A stretch of DNA of 64,000 nucleotides from Glebionis coronaria. Taxonomy: Eukaryota > Streptophyta > Magnoliopsida > Asterales > Asteraceae. A program made the translations under genes and the position numbers. The notes beneath the pieces are model-generated. The model was given only the letters and a program-made list of their open reading frames with translations. It made no database searches and was not told the origin of the DNA. Shown one piece after another: positions 12,215 through 23,165 of this stretch (position 1 is the first letter of the stretch; each line of letters begins with the position of its first letter). Location: NCBI GenBank assembly GCA_025667525.1, contig CM046876.1, positions 568,475,469 through 568,539,468 of the forward strand. Direction: 5' to 3'.

Positions 12215-13650
12215 AAAAAGAATAATTCGTCCCCGAATTATAGATAAAGTAACTGAAAGCGAAACATACCCGAATCAAACTGGAAAGGTATGCAAAATAA
12301 CGGAAATGAAGGTGACATGGTAGAAGGGAACGTGGAACATGACATGTCTTGAAAAGACATGGAACGTGACGTGACTGAAAGGACATATCTAATCGATAAG
12401 AGAAAAATGGATAAGAAGTCCGGATGAACTTGTCCGTTTCCAAGTGACCTCCCTCTTGGAACGGTTTCTTCAGAAGATCCTGACACTAATGATAAATCTT
12501 GGTCCTCCTGACCTTGACTTGGAATACGAAGAAATTCTTGGTTATCAACGGAAGGTAGATCCCCTAAATTCGATCGAGGAAATAAGAGTTAACGTGCAAG
12601 GGTACTGAAATGTTACGATGCAAGACCATCTGATTTAACTGATAATTTGAAACGATGCGCGAGACATAAAGAAACGTAGTACGTGAAACATTTTGAACGT
12701 GATACGTGAAAAATTTTGAACGTGCTACGTGGAGATATGGCGAGTGTAGTATGAGTAAACATATCGTGATCCATGATACGTGTAACATATTTTGATCATG
12801 ATATGAGGAACGTGGAATGAACATGACATGTGAGACATATCGTGATCATAGAATATAATGGCGGTAACGCCAAACGCTACAAGGTGAGACGTGGAATATG
12901 ACGTGAAACGTCTATCTGATGATGGAGGGTTATACTAAACTTGGGTCTGGTCTCACAAGTTCTTGCAACCTTCCCAGAATGAGAAAAGAAATGAACGTAA
13001 AATCGTAAGCCAAAATACGATCATGAACGTGAATAGTGTCATGAACGTGAGCGCGAAAGCAAGTCGTAGAATTAGAATGAAGACGTAAAGTAAGTTAGGA
13101 GTACAATTACGAATCTTTGTCTGACCGATAGCTGAGGGATTGCCAAGTGATCGGATGAGCCTTGGCTGGAACATGTTTGTTCAATCTGTTGGTTCTGAAA
13201 TCCGTACGGATGTAAGGATTCTGCAGACTTGATCAAACTGTTGATAATAACCCAGATAGCATCATGCTTCTTCTGAGTTTGCTGAAATCTGGTAACTAAA
13301 ATCCATGGAGATCTTGTCCCTTTTCGATTCACAATTTCAATGATGAAAACATACCCGTCTGTTGGTGTCCTATCTTAGCCTGTTTGTATAACAGGTATGA
13401 AGATATGAACGTAACTGTATCCTGCTTCGTAGAAACTTGATACATGGAAGGTTACGAAACTCTGAGTCTCTGAATCTAGACTCCTCCTAGCGTAGGATTT
13501 TATAGAACACCTAATGTAGTGTCGGGTTCTCTTCTTTACTCATAAGCTGAGTCATGGTAAGATTAACCGTAGAATGCCATGTGATTCAGCGTGTCACTGA
13601 AATCAAACAGAATTGATATCGGAAAGAATTCCAGGGTAAAATTTCTCTTG
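12215..13650 (-). other. Decayed internal region (former RNase H/integrase part)
   Basis: By position this should encode the C-terminal half of pol, but I find no reading frame with recognisable integrase or RNase H motifs. Between about 12650 and 12850 there are several short repeats built on acgtgatacgtga and aacatattttgat. Confidence 0.5.
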
Positions 13651-14034
13651 TCATAGAATTTGCAACGTAGTGCAGATATGGTCTTCCTGTTCTTCTCTAG
13701 GCTTAGAGGAAATCAGGTTATCCTCAATGAAAACGCTGATGAATTTGTTTAGGAGTTCATGGAAACTCAATTTATTAAGTTCATAATGCGGTTGGAGCAT
13801 TGATGAGACTAATTCAAAATCATAAATCTGGCATGACCGAGTCGTGCACGAATAGCAGTCATGGACATGTCCTGCTTTTTCACTCGTCACTGTTGGCAGC
13901 ATGATTGTGAGTTCGATCTTGGAAAAGTGATTAACACTATACGGTTGATTGGACATGTTGTCCATATGTGGAGGAGAATAACGGTCATGAATGGTGATTT
14001 GTTTAAGTCGACGGTAGTCGACACATAATCTCAT
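13651..14034 (-). pseudogene. Degenerate reverse transcriptase fragment of nested element
   Basis: A 127-codon frame starting MRLCVDYRRLKQITIHDRYS, which closely resembles the Ty3/gypsy RT block R-(M/L)-C-(I/V)-DYR-x-LN. FSKIEL follows, where the family has FSKIDLRSGYHQ. Further on, FISVFIEDNLISSKPREEQEDH stands where the catalytic FIDDILIYSKS block is expected, so the essential Asp-Asp pair reads Glu-Asp. The FGLTNAP region between them is lost. The protein cannot be an active RT. It marks the element as Ty3/gypsy and its minus orientation. Flanking frames are too decayed to follow. Confidence 0.8.
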
Positions 14035-14692
14035 GGTACCATCCTTCTCCTTGAAGGTTCTTCTGGAGTATAAGGAACAATTTTGGAATAATCCGTTGGT
14101 TATGCGTAAAAGGACCTTAGTAGTCGTGTGTTACTAACAGCTAGAAAATTTTAGCAATATGGCTAACAAAGCACGTGCTTGAAAAGCATAGATAACTTGT
14201 ACAGATTTTCCTGATGGAAAATCAAGCTGAAAGTATTCAGGAGCCTGAACATTACTGTACATAATTATGAATCATAGCATGGTGTTGTGTTCATAGTACA
14301 TAATTAGGATAAAATTTATCTCGTGTCTGTCCGAGGAAAATGCGTTAGCAGCTTGGATCTCATCATTAAGCTGAAGGAAAACCGTCGTATACGTGGGAAT
14401 ACGAAAGGCGTCCTTCATGGTCATGAATATATGAACTATGGTGGAAGAAATGAAAGTGACGTCGGCAACGTGACAGTTCTCACTGATGCGCCGATAACGG
14501 TATTGAAATTCTTGTGGCCTGATTAATACATGGCACAACAACATAGATACACCCTTGGAGGGTACCCTGAATTTCTTAGAAATGTTCCATAATTAGACGT
14601 GAGTCATGTGTCTTGACTCGTGTCTTGAGAAATGTGAGCGTGACATATGCCTTGACTGGTATCTTGACATGTGTCCTCAGAAAGTATACGTG

Positions 14693-15851
14693 CAGGGCCG
14701 GATTTGATGCTGGGCGAGGTGGGCGACCGCCCAAGGCATCAATATTTTAGGGGCATCAAATTTCGTAATCATGTTTGAAGAAATGAATCTGGAAATGGTT
14801 GTAGATGCGTAGGGCAAAAGAGAAAGAAGAAGAATAGTAAAAGACAAAATGAAAAGATAAATTTATATATTTAATGTGAAGGGCCTTCATTCATTTGATT
14901 AATCCCACGTGTTTAACTAGACATGTTTTCTTTTCCGGAAATAAATACTGAGTAAATGAAATGTTAAGTTGAGTTATTTGTTTTGTTTTATTAGTACTTT
15001 ATGTTGCAGCTTAGATTTAGGTATTACGTGCTTTAGTGTTAATTTATATTGATCTGAAATTAAAAATAAGTATACAAAATGATAGTAACAAAATAAAACC
15101 AATTTATATACCATTGGCAGTTAGGTGACTTAGGTCGAAGCCTTCTATTGTGATTTTACTTTCAATTTGTATTTTTAAAACACAAGTTAATTGTTTTTTT
15201 CTTTTTACTTTCACCAAAAATGTATTTTTTCGCAAACTAGTTAGGGTATGTTTAGTACCAAATGTTTGAGAGTATTTCAGAACGACTAGCAGTTTAAATA
15301 TAATGTTTGTTTGGCAAAGAACGACTAGTAGCTGAATTGTGTGTAATTGTGCTTATTCAAAACGTTTTATCAATAAGCATTTAGATCTAACCGTTAGCGT
15401 TTTGATTTTCAAATTACATATATGACCCTTCTTTTTATTTAATGAACATTTATGTTAATGTGTATGTCCTTTTAAGTAATTTTACAGTATAAAATTACTG
15501 GTGTGTGATTACTCTTATTGCTACGTTTATAAAATACTTTATTTAACAAACAACTCGTGCTTACTGTTTCTTCTAACTGATATTACTTATTGCTAATTAT
15601 TTCTGCTCATACAAATGCTTACTGATATATGTGTTGTTAAACATAGCTTTAGCCTTTTTGCATACTTATAATTTGGAGTTTATCTTATGATATCACAATT
15701 AACATTTTTTTATAAAATAAAAATATTTGTGTATGAACGAGCCATATAATTTGATTAGGCTTTTAACACGTAAAAAATTATGCAATTTTTTTATAAGGGG
15801 CATCATTGTACTGATTCGCCCAGGGCATTACAAAACTCAGGACCGGCCCTG
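14693..15851. mobile_element. Non-autonomous hAT-type DNA transposon
   Basis: A 1159 bp insertion flanked by a perfect 8 bp duplication tatacgtg (14685-14692 and 15852-15859), with 9 bp perfect terminal inverted repeats CAGGGCCGG and CCGGCCCTG. An 8 bp duplication with CAGGG-type ends is characteristic of hAT elements. Subterminal GC-rich segments (gggcgaggtgggcgaccgccc near 14713, cgcccagggc near 15820) are also typical. The interior is A/T-rich with no transposase frame, so it would depend on a transposase made elsewhere. It interrupts the internal region of the nested retrotransposon and is therefore the youngest of the three layers. Confidence 0.92.
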
Positions 15852-15969
15852 TATACGTGAGACATGTGTCTTTGACTGATGTCTTGACATGTGTCTCGAG
15901 ATGTGAAACAATTAGAACTACAAATATTAGGTTAATATGCCAGAATTGGCGGATCGGTTGGACTACTGA

Positions 15970-16245
15970 TCATTTGTATGTCTGATCACGTCCGCGGCCA
16001 GAGCCTCGGTTGCGATTTCTAGGATATTTTCTGTCATGGTAGTGGTTACTATCGTCTTGTCTGTAGGTTCCATGACGGTCATTCTCATGACCGTGACTCA
16101 TGTAACTATTTAGCTGAGTGGCTGGCTGGTACTGGTTTGCACTCATATGGCTGAAATGACAGCCGAACGACGTGTGACATGTAACTATGAATTTAGGACA
16201 ATGATTGATGGGAATTGTCTGATGGTGAAGCATCTTCTCGTCCAA
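15970..16245 (-). pseudogene. Degenerate gag zinc-knuckle fragment of nested element
   Basis: A 91-codon frame, upstream of the RT remnant in transcript order. It has CPK, then FGCHFSHM, followed by a basic Arg/Gly tail (RNRNRGSGRGR). The pattern resembles the CPKCG...CFxCGxxGHFSxxC end of chromovirus gag, but most of the Cys ligands are gone. Start and end are not meaningful. I infer gag from order and residual motif only. Confidence 0.55.
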
Positions 16246-17624
16246 TTGCTTTGCTCCGACGCCTTTGTCTTCGTCTTTTAGAATCTCCAGGTTGTGAACA
16301 GCATCGGCATCAGCATCTCGTAGCGTCTCCCAACATCAGCAGCATCAACCTTTAGTGACATCTCCAAGCTATGAGCGGCATCGACAATCTTGTAGAATAT
16401 CAGTAAGTGAACATACGCCTGAGATGATTTAGAATCGACTAGCGAATACTCGTGAAGTATTGCAAGTGGAATACACATGGATTAAGGTACATGTAATACA
16501 CATGAAATACGGTACGTGGAGTACACATGGAATACACATGAAATGATCGGTATGGGCTCGATCATTTGTCCTGATTTAAGGAAAGTAAACCGGTTAAACG
16601 GTTAGGAAAACCATCATGATAACCTGGCAGTATTAGCATAGACATCATTCTGGTTGCATAGAGAAACGCTAAAGTGTGATTACACAAAATTCAACGATGA
16701 TTTGCCTGACAGCATGATCAATGAAAACCAACCATGACTATCATGAAAGCATGATTAGAGAAATCTAACAATGTCTTGCAGGACAACGTAAATAACAAAA
16801 GAGGCATGAAACATAATCAACATGAAGACGGAATTATCATGAGGAAACATGAAACCATCTATTATGAAGAAGCGTATAACATAATCAGCATGAAACTGAA
16901 GTTAACCATGACAGTATGAAGGCATACTTGACATAAAAACATAATAACTTATGATGGGACATGAAAAAAAAATAAAAAATTTATGCCAATTTAAATCATG
17001 AGAAAAATTTTATGCAAGAAAAACAGTGCATGAATGCGTAATGTAGTTTATAAAACCTTTATATGTGCGAGGGAACGCCTATGGGTCGGTTCCAAAACAA
17101 AAGACATGGCGAGGGGACGCCTATGGGTCGGTCCCAAAGTTAAAAGTTTCGATAAAAGCACATGCGACTAAATAGGGCCAGTCCTGTACCAACCATTACT
17201 TAGTCAAAATTCCTGTAACAGATGACATATGATATAAATGCATGAATGCATGAAACATAATAATTAAAAGTCATTGTCAAAACTTAACAAAAAAATTTTT
17301 ATGTGAAAATTATGAACTACTGGGGTCAGTCCACATCGTCACAGTTCACGAGGAAAATCATGCATAGACAATGACACATAACTAAGTATGGATGACGGTT
17401 GTTCATTCCATATTAGTAAGACGATACTGGTGAAAACATCATGGTGAAAACAACAAGGTGCTGAAAACGTCATGGCTAAAACAAAAAGGTGCTGAAAACG
17501 TAATGGTTGAAACAACAACGCGCTGAAACATCAATACGTGGAATAACAAACGTTGGCTTAGGAAGCTCCTGGTGACTACCCACTAGTCACAGGTCGAGTT
17601 TTTGAGCCTACAGGTCGAAGCCTT
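16246..17624 (-). other. Leader and decayed gag region with short direct repeats
   Basis: No coding frame is recognised. A direct duplication of about 45 bp sits near 17066-17140, around ggacgcctatgggtcgg. A degenerate repeat of about 35 bp built on ggtgctgaaaacgt occurs three to four times between 17420 and 17530. Confidence 0.5.
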
Positions 17625-17637
17625 GGCTCTGATACCA
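17625..17637 (-). promoter_or_regulatory. Primer-binding site (tRNA-iMet) of nested element
   Basis: On the minus strand TGGTATCAGAGCC lies 4 nt inside the 5' LTR. This is the complement of the 3' end of plant initiator methionine tRNA, the usual primer of this type of element. Confidence 0.93.
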
Positions 17638-17641
17638 TAAT

Positions 17642-20578
17642 TGTAACACCCCATTTTGATAAATGGAATGTCACGCATGATTATGGCGTGTCATCAAAGC
17701 ATGCAAGGTGATATGTAGTAAAACATACATGACCATAGGGAAAACCGGAATCAAACATCGGTTCCCAAACATAAGCCCAAAACATAAATAAAGGAAATGA
17801 ACTGAATAAAGACTAAACAAGCATAACTATATGAAGGCAAAAAGGAAAAGAAGTCTCTGGCAGCTTCCATCCTATGTGCGTCCTCCAAATGCTCGAGTCT
17901 TGGGTACCTGCCGTTTTGGGACATGGAAAGGAAAGTAACGGCTGAGCAAGACGCTCAGTGCACGGATGTACAATAAAGCATGAAATAGGATAAGCATGTA
18001 ACATATAACAGCGGAAGACTAAGTTCTGAGTAACTGGTTAAGTATCAAGAAAACTGGTTTTATAGTTTGAAAAGCCTTATGTTTATCCTGTGAAAACTGT
18101 TTTAACATATAAATACCATAGCCCATATAGGTCATGAAAAGGTCACGTGCATGAATACTTGGAGGGGTGACCTCATCATGCTGATTAGAGGGGATGCCTC
18201 TAATTAATATACTGATTTGGGTAGGAGGGATCAGCTCCTTGTGAAGGGTGCAAGGCACACACCACATTCACCATGATAAACTGAATAAAACATGTAACTA
18301 GGATGCACCCATACGCCCCACCTGATATAATAATATGGCCAAAACTGAAAAGGGACGCCACGAGCAATCACTCCGCCGTGGGGAAGTCATAACATCGGTG
18401 CCTCCAATGCTATGGTTATGGTACCTCCATAACTAGGTGAAACTGGTCATGCTTGTATATGGCTATAGATTATGCTAATTAAACATAAGCAGTTCAAAAC
18501 AATAAAACAAATGTTGGGGAAAACAGTTGGCTGCATACGGGGAAATCCTAATAAGGAAAGAATGTCCATACTGAAAGGACGGGAATCCGTACCTCAAGTC
18601 CAGTGAATGAACGGAAGAAAGACTCCTACTTCTGGATCACTAACGCTACATGAATACACACGTGTATAAGTATCGATTCACTGATTACGTACTGGGTTTT
18701 GTGTCTCATATTAGCTGATTTGGTATGTTTTAGGTCCTGGTTCACTGTTTAAAGCCTTAAACTGTATTTATCTTGTATTCTGACTTATCTGATTAAGTAT
18801 TACTGGTGTTTCATGTATTAATATACTTACTGTGTAATAATAAGTAACTTTCCAAAAATAGCAGGTTTCCAAAATAGAAAGTTTCCAAAAATAGAAAGTT
18901 TCCAAAAATAGAAAGTTTCCAAAAATAGAAAGTTACCAAAAATAGAAAGTTTCCAAAAATAGAAAGTTTCCGAAAATAGAAAGTTTCCAAAAATAGAAAG
19001 TTTCCAAAAATAGATCAGCTGCCTTAATTAAATAAGTTTCCATATATAGAAAGTTTCCATGATTAGATTAGCTGCCTGAAATAGATTGATTTCCATATAT
19101 AGAAGGTTTCCATAATTAGATTAGTTGCCTTATTTAATTAAGTTTCTATAAATAGAAGTTTCCATAATTAGAATTAAGCTGATTACATAAGCTAACATAT
19201 AAGTCTAAGTGTTATAAGCTTATTTCTTAAGTCATATGATATAGTGTATAGTTTAATTATTATTTCATGTATTTTAATTAAACTATAGGTTAAGCATTTT
19301 AATTAAAGTACAACATGTATAATTAAAATGAAATGAAAATACTTAGGTTAAAATGTGTATTATTATTAATAATAATATAACCTAAGTCATGTCTAAATTA
19401 ATTAATTATAGGCATGTTTTAATAATTAATTAATTATAACTTATAACATAAAATACTTAGGTTAATTTAATGTCATGATAAACTAATAATTAAAATAACC
19501 TAAGTCATGATTTAATTAATATTTCATGTTATTAATTAATTATATCCTAAGTTCATGATTCATAAAAATTTCATGTAACATAGATCATGATTTTAACCAA
19601 CGAACCATGAATCGGGTATGAATTCGACACCGTACCCCGGGGCACACGTGTCCCCTTGCTGCCGTGGGTCCCACATGAGCCAACCAAGACCAATTGTGGT
19701 CTTGATGGTGGCGGCAATAGCAAACCAAACCCCCCCTCGGGTTTGTTTGCTAGGCGGCCAAAAACAAACACCCTTATAAACCATTCTTTGATTTTAATTA
19801 ATACCAAAACATGTTAGATCAATGATTAATTACCTTGTTTTCATAAGAAAAATAATAACATGTTCATGAAAATAATCAAAGATTAAAAGAATTAAAAAGA
19901 ATTAAAAAGAAGGGTTAGAAAGGTATACCACTATGTAGCTTGGAAAAAGGATGAACAAACACGTATTCTAACACTTGTTTTTAAGATCAAAATCAAACAA
20001 ACACCCTCTTATGGTGGTGTATAGGTGGCGGCACAAAGAGGAGGAAAAGGAGAGGAAAAAAAACTCTTTTAGGGTTTTTGTTTATTTTCTTGAAAAATGA
20101 AAGTGAAAACATGTTTAACACTTTACCCCCCCCCCCTTAACTTGTAAAGTCCATGGGCCAAGCCCATTTTGTCTATGTGTGCCGTGGGTATGGGGGCCCC
20201 ACATGGGGTACCCGTACCTTTCTCGTGTCCCGATGTTTCGTGTTCGTTCGTGGTTAAACGTGCTCGTGTTTAATCGTGTTTCTGTTTAATCTAACGTGTC
20301 GTTTATCGTAACTCCACGCTCGTGAATATATTCTGAGTATTTACGTAATTATTATAATTAGCATTTTAAATGGTGTTCATGATTTAATTATGTTCACGTG
20401 ATATATTTATTACTGTTTATCATGAGTTCGTACGTAATCGATACTTGTCATGTCATACACGTATGCACTTGCTTGATTATTAGCACATGAATGTGATCAT
20501 TACTACATGAGGTAAGTTTTAATCTAGGACGTACGATCTTAAGGGCACTATTCATGGTAAAAGCATGCGGGTTTTACA
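17642..20578 (-). repeat. 5' LTR of nested element
   Basis: 2937 bp and nearly identical to 9257-12201. Clear differences include loss of 11 bp (near 19639), a longer C run near 20126, one base missing in the 17-bp array, and a handful of substitutions. It carries its own copy of the 17-bp array at 18849-19013. It ends at 20578, followed by the ggcgc target duplication. Confidence 0.95.
18849..19013. repeat. 17-bp tandem array, copy in the 5' LTR
   Basis: Same unit and order as 10464-10629, with one base lost in one unit and one A-to-G change (tttccgaaaatag). Confidence 0.93.
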
Positions 20579-20587
20579 GGCGCCATT
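20579..20587 (-). promoter_or_regulatory. Other half of the Athila primer-binding site and target duplication
   Basis: On the minus strand TGGCGCC lies 2 nt inside the Athila 5' LTR end TATCA. It is the start of the tRNA-Asp-type primer site and is separated by 11.3 kb from the rest of the site. The ggcgc (20579-20583) is the right copy of the nested element's target duplication. Confidence 0.85.
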
Positions 20588-22322
20588 TGATACAAGGGAT
20601 TTTGCTAGGTTCAATTATAATATCGGTATCTCCTCGAATTGATCTCGGCTCTAAGTGGAATGATTTGTTCTTGGTTAATAAAAAGGTGATGGTTTGTTTT
20701 ATCTATTTTAAACTAATGACTAATGACAAATAAGTGAGTGTCGAAGAGTAAAATTAAAGCTTTGAAAGATTAAACTAGATTGACAAGTTAAAAGTGAATG
20801 CTTGAAAACTTAAAGGCAAAATGAGAAAAACACTTGAACACTTAATAAAACTAACACTTAAAACTTTGTAAAATTTTAAAACTTAATCCATCGGAATATA
20901 GAATTGCAAGGCTATCGGAATGTCAAAATCATGCCCATCGGAATATAACTAAAACCAGTCCATCGGAATATTTGTCAAAACAATCCATCGGAATAATTAA
21001 AATGCAAGCTGTCGGAATGATGGTCTATCGCAATGAAGTCGATCGGAATGTTGCTATCGGAAAGATCTAGATCGGAATGTTGTAAATGAAAATTGGCCAG
21101 AGTTTCGTCTTAAAAAGGACCTTAGTCCCGTCGGAATGTGCGATCGCAATAAGCGATCGCAATCCTGATCGGAATAAGGGGGAATTACTACCCGATCGCA
21201 AAGTAAAACCCTCTTGGGTTATTGCGATCTAAAGAAATGAATCTGTCGGAATGTGTGTAAACCCTTGTGTTGCGATGGAAGCTCAAATAAATCCGAAAAT
21301 GGTGCAAAGCCAAAACTTCAATAAGCACGAACAATAAACTATTTTAACCGGGACTTAATCACTTCAACAAGAGTAAATTTGACAACTTTTGAAAACGTAA
21401 ATCATGAACTTTATGAAAGGAACTTTTAAACGACTAAAACCTTGATGAAATCCTAAAACCAATAAGCTAAAACAAGCAAAAAGCCAATAAGCATAAAAGG
21501 CCTATAGCTTATACTTGTGAGAGCTTAAAAATGAACAAGAAAGAAACGAACTTACTTATTACACAACCTCAAATCCAATCACGAACAAATGAAAGATTTG
21601 GATCAAACTAAAGATTTCGTATGGAAATAAGCCTAATTAAGAAATGTAGAAAGAGAAATAAGAACTAAAAAGCTTAACTTGAATTAGATTGATAAAATAC
21701 CAAATACAAAAGCTTAAAACTTGAAATGTAAAAATGGAGAAAAGAAAAGTTTAGTGAGAGAAAGTTGAGAACTTTCTCTCTCTAAAACTAGAGAAAAATG
21801 AAAAACTAAAGAACTAAGACTAACTAAGTATGTGAAATTTGTGAAGTAAGGGCCTTTATATAGGCGTGTGTATGGGCTTGTGAATGGGCTTTGGTATCGG
21901 GCTTCTTTTCTTCTTTCTTCTTTAGTCTTCACGCTTCTTTAAATAAACGTTCCCGACTTTGGATTTTTTAGAAGTGTCGGTGAATAATTCCAACTCGTCT
22001 TATAATCTTTTGTTTAGTAGACTCGCGTTCTTCGACATATATGAATCTTCCATCTTTGGCCCTATTCTTCGATAAATCTTCAAATAGGCACAATGACTTC
22101 AAATCTTTTGCGTCTCTTGGACAATAGACTTCGTCTTGAGTCTTTTTCCTCGATAAAACCCGTGCAATCCCATGTTTTCTTCAATATTCTCCCGGTTGAC
22201 TCTGAAAACACAATAAACACAAAAACCACGCATAATTCCAAACAAATGATATTAAATACGTGTTTTGGTCTTGTTTTAGCCAGAAATAAGTGGTAAAAGG
22301 ATGGGTGCTTTCACACCTATCA
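20588..22322 (-). repeat. Athila 5' LTR (complete)
   Basis: 1735 bp, TGATA...TATCA. The part at 20866-22322 corresponds base for base in length to the 3' LTR at 1-1457. In transcript direction the ATTCCGAT repeats lie in the middle, followed by a T-rich tract and an end block containing aattcgaggagatacc and gaacctagcaaaatc. Confidence 0.95.
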
Positions 22323-23165
22323 GTGTGTTGTTACTGTATTCCCACGAAACTTACTGATCTTCCCAGACATTCTGAATCGGTCTTGACCAAGGAACTCCAT
22401 CCGGAATATTGGATATTCCGAATAGAGAAGGTATTCCGAATAGCCACATCATTCCGAATAGGCATGTATTCCGAATAGGGAAAGGTATTCCGAATAGCCA
22501 CATCATTCCGAATAGGCCATGTATTCCGAATAGGGCTAACATTCCGGATAGAGAAGGTATTCCGAATAGGGCAGATTATTCCGAATAGCCACATCATTCC
22601 GAATAGGCCAGGTATTCCGAATAGGGAATTTATTCCGAATAGGGCAATATTCCGAATAGCAAGATTATTCCGAATAGAGAGGATTATTCCAGATAGGTGA
22701 CATATTCCGAGTAAGCCATTTATTCCGAATAAGGGTATTATTCCGGATAAGCTGATTTTCAGGTTCTTTAATTTCAGTTTTTAATTTTCTGCTTTTTAAT
22801 TTTGAGCTTTATTTTTCCCGCCTTTTTCCTTAGTCGCACTTTAAGTTTATTTGCCTTAGATTTATTTTAGCCTTGCCTTAGTTTAAGTTTTAGTTTAGTT
22901 GCATTTTAAGTTTGCCTTAGATAGATTTAAGTTTGCGTTATTTACTTTTAGTGCCCTTTAATTTTAGTCACGCTTTTAAATACTTGCACCATTTGTTTTA
23001 ATTAGACTTAGATTTACTTTAAAAGTCTTTTACTTTAATTGTTCTGCACTTTTATTTTAAAAATACCCAAAATATTTGTTTCACCAAAAACAATAGAGTC
23101 GTACTTTAAGCCAGAAATCAATTCGAAGAGATACCGAGAAAAACCATTGAACCTAGCAAAATCTT
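22323..23165 (+). repeat. Old Athila-like LTR remnant in the opposite orientation
   Basis: The order of landmarks matches the transcript-direction Athila LTR: a block of ATTCCGAATA repeats, then a T-rich tract of ttttaagttt type, then an end block with aattcgaagagatacc (near 23120) and gaacctagcaaaatc (about 23148-23162). The last two are near-exact matches to the young LTR end. The rest has diverged, so it is a related but older or different subfamily. It breaks off before the expected TATCA end and joins the endogenous virus. No gene is seen. Confidence 0.7.
22420..22760. repeat. ATTCCGAATA repeat cluster
   Basis: Nearly twenty copies of attccgaata or close variants at irregular 10-20 bp spacing. 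Three larger repeats of about 50 bp are built from agccacatc and agg(c)catgt spacers. The minus-strand frames here (up to 88 codons) are repeat translations, not genes. Confidence 0.92.

Larger units (their letters stand above)
9257..20578 (-). mobile_element. Nested long-LTR Ty3/gypsy-type retrotransposon, decayed coding (Tekay/Del-like)
   Basis: An 11,322 bp minus-strand LTR retrotransposon inserted in the Athila primer site, flanked by the 5 bp duplication ggcgc (9252-9256 and 20579-20583). The LTRs at 9257-12201 and 17642-20578 begin TGTAACACC and end TTTTACA. A tRNA-iMet primer site (17625-17637) adjoins the 5' LTR and a purine tract adjoins the 3' LTR. The LTRs are nearly identical, with roughly ten substitutions plus a few indels by eye, one of them 11 bp. 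The internal region keeps only shreds of gag and RT. LTR length near 2.9 kb and the RT remnant suggest a Tekay/Del-type chromovirus, which is an inference. It is itself interrupted by a hAT-type element at 14693-15851. Confidence 0.9.
1..22322 (-). mobile_element. Athila-lineage Ty3/gypsy LTR retrotransposon (with nested insertion)
   Basis: A minus-strand Ty3/gypsy element bounded by long LTRs at 1-1457 (3' LTR, left part outside the window) and 20588-22322 (5' LTR). Position 1 aligns with 20866, and the shared 1457 bp differ by only about ten bases by eye, so the insertion is young. The LTR ends are TGATA...TATCA. Between the LTRs are a tRNA-Asp-type primer site, a single long gag-pol frame, and about 1.9 kb of non-coding DNA before the 3' LTR. 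The gag CX2CX3HX4C knuckle, protease DLGAS, RT FMDD and an integrase without chromodomain match the Athila lineage. An unrelated 11.3 kb element (9257-20578) sits in its primer site, so this copy cannot prime its own reverse transcription. The right 5 bp flank is gtgtg; the left flank is outside the window. Confidence 0.93.

Noticed and set aside
17625..17637. TGGTATCAGAGC matches considered as tRNA genes (also 27977 and 53694)
   Set aside because: Only 12-18 bases match a tRNA 3' end and each lies beside an LTR or in a virus leader; they are primer-binding sites.
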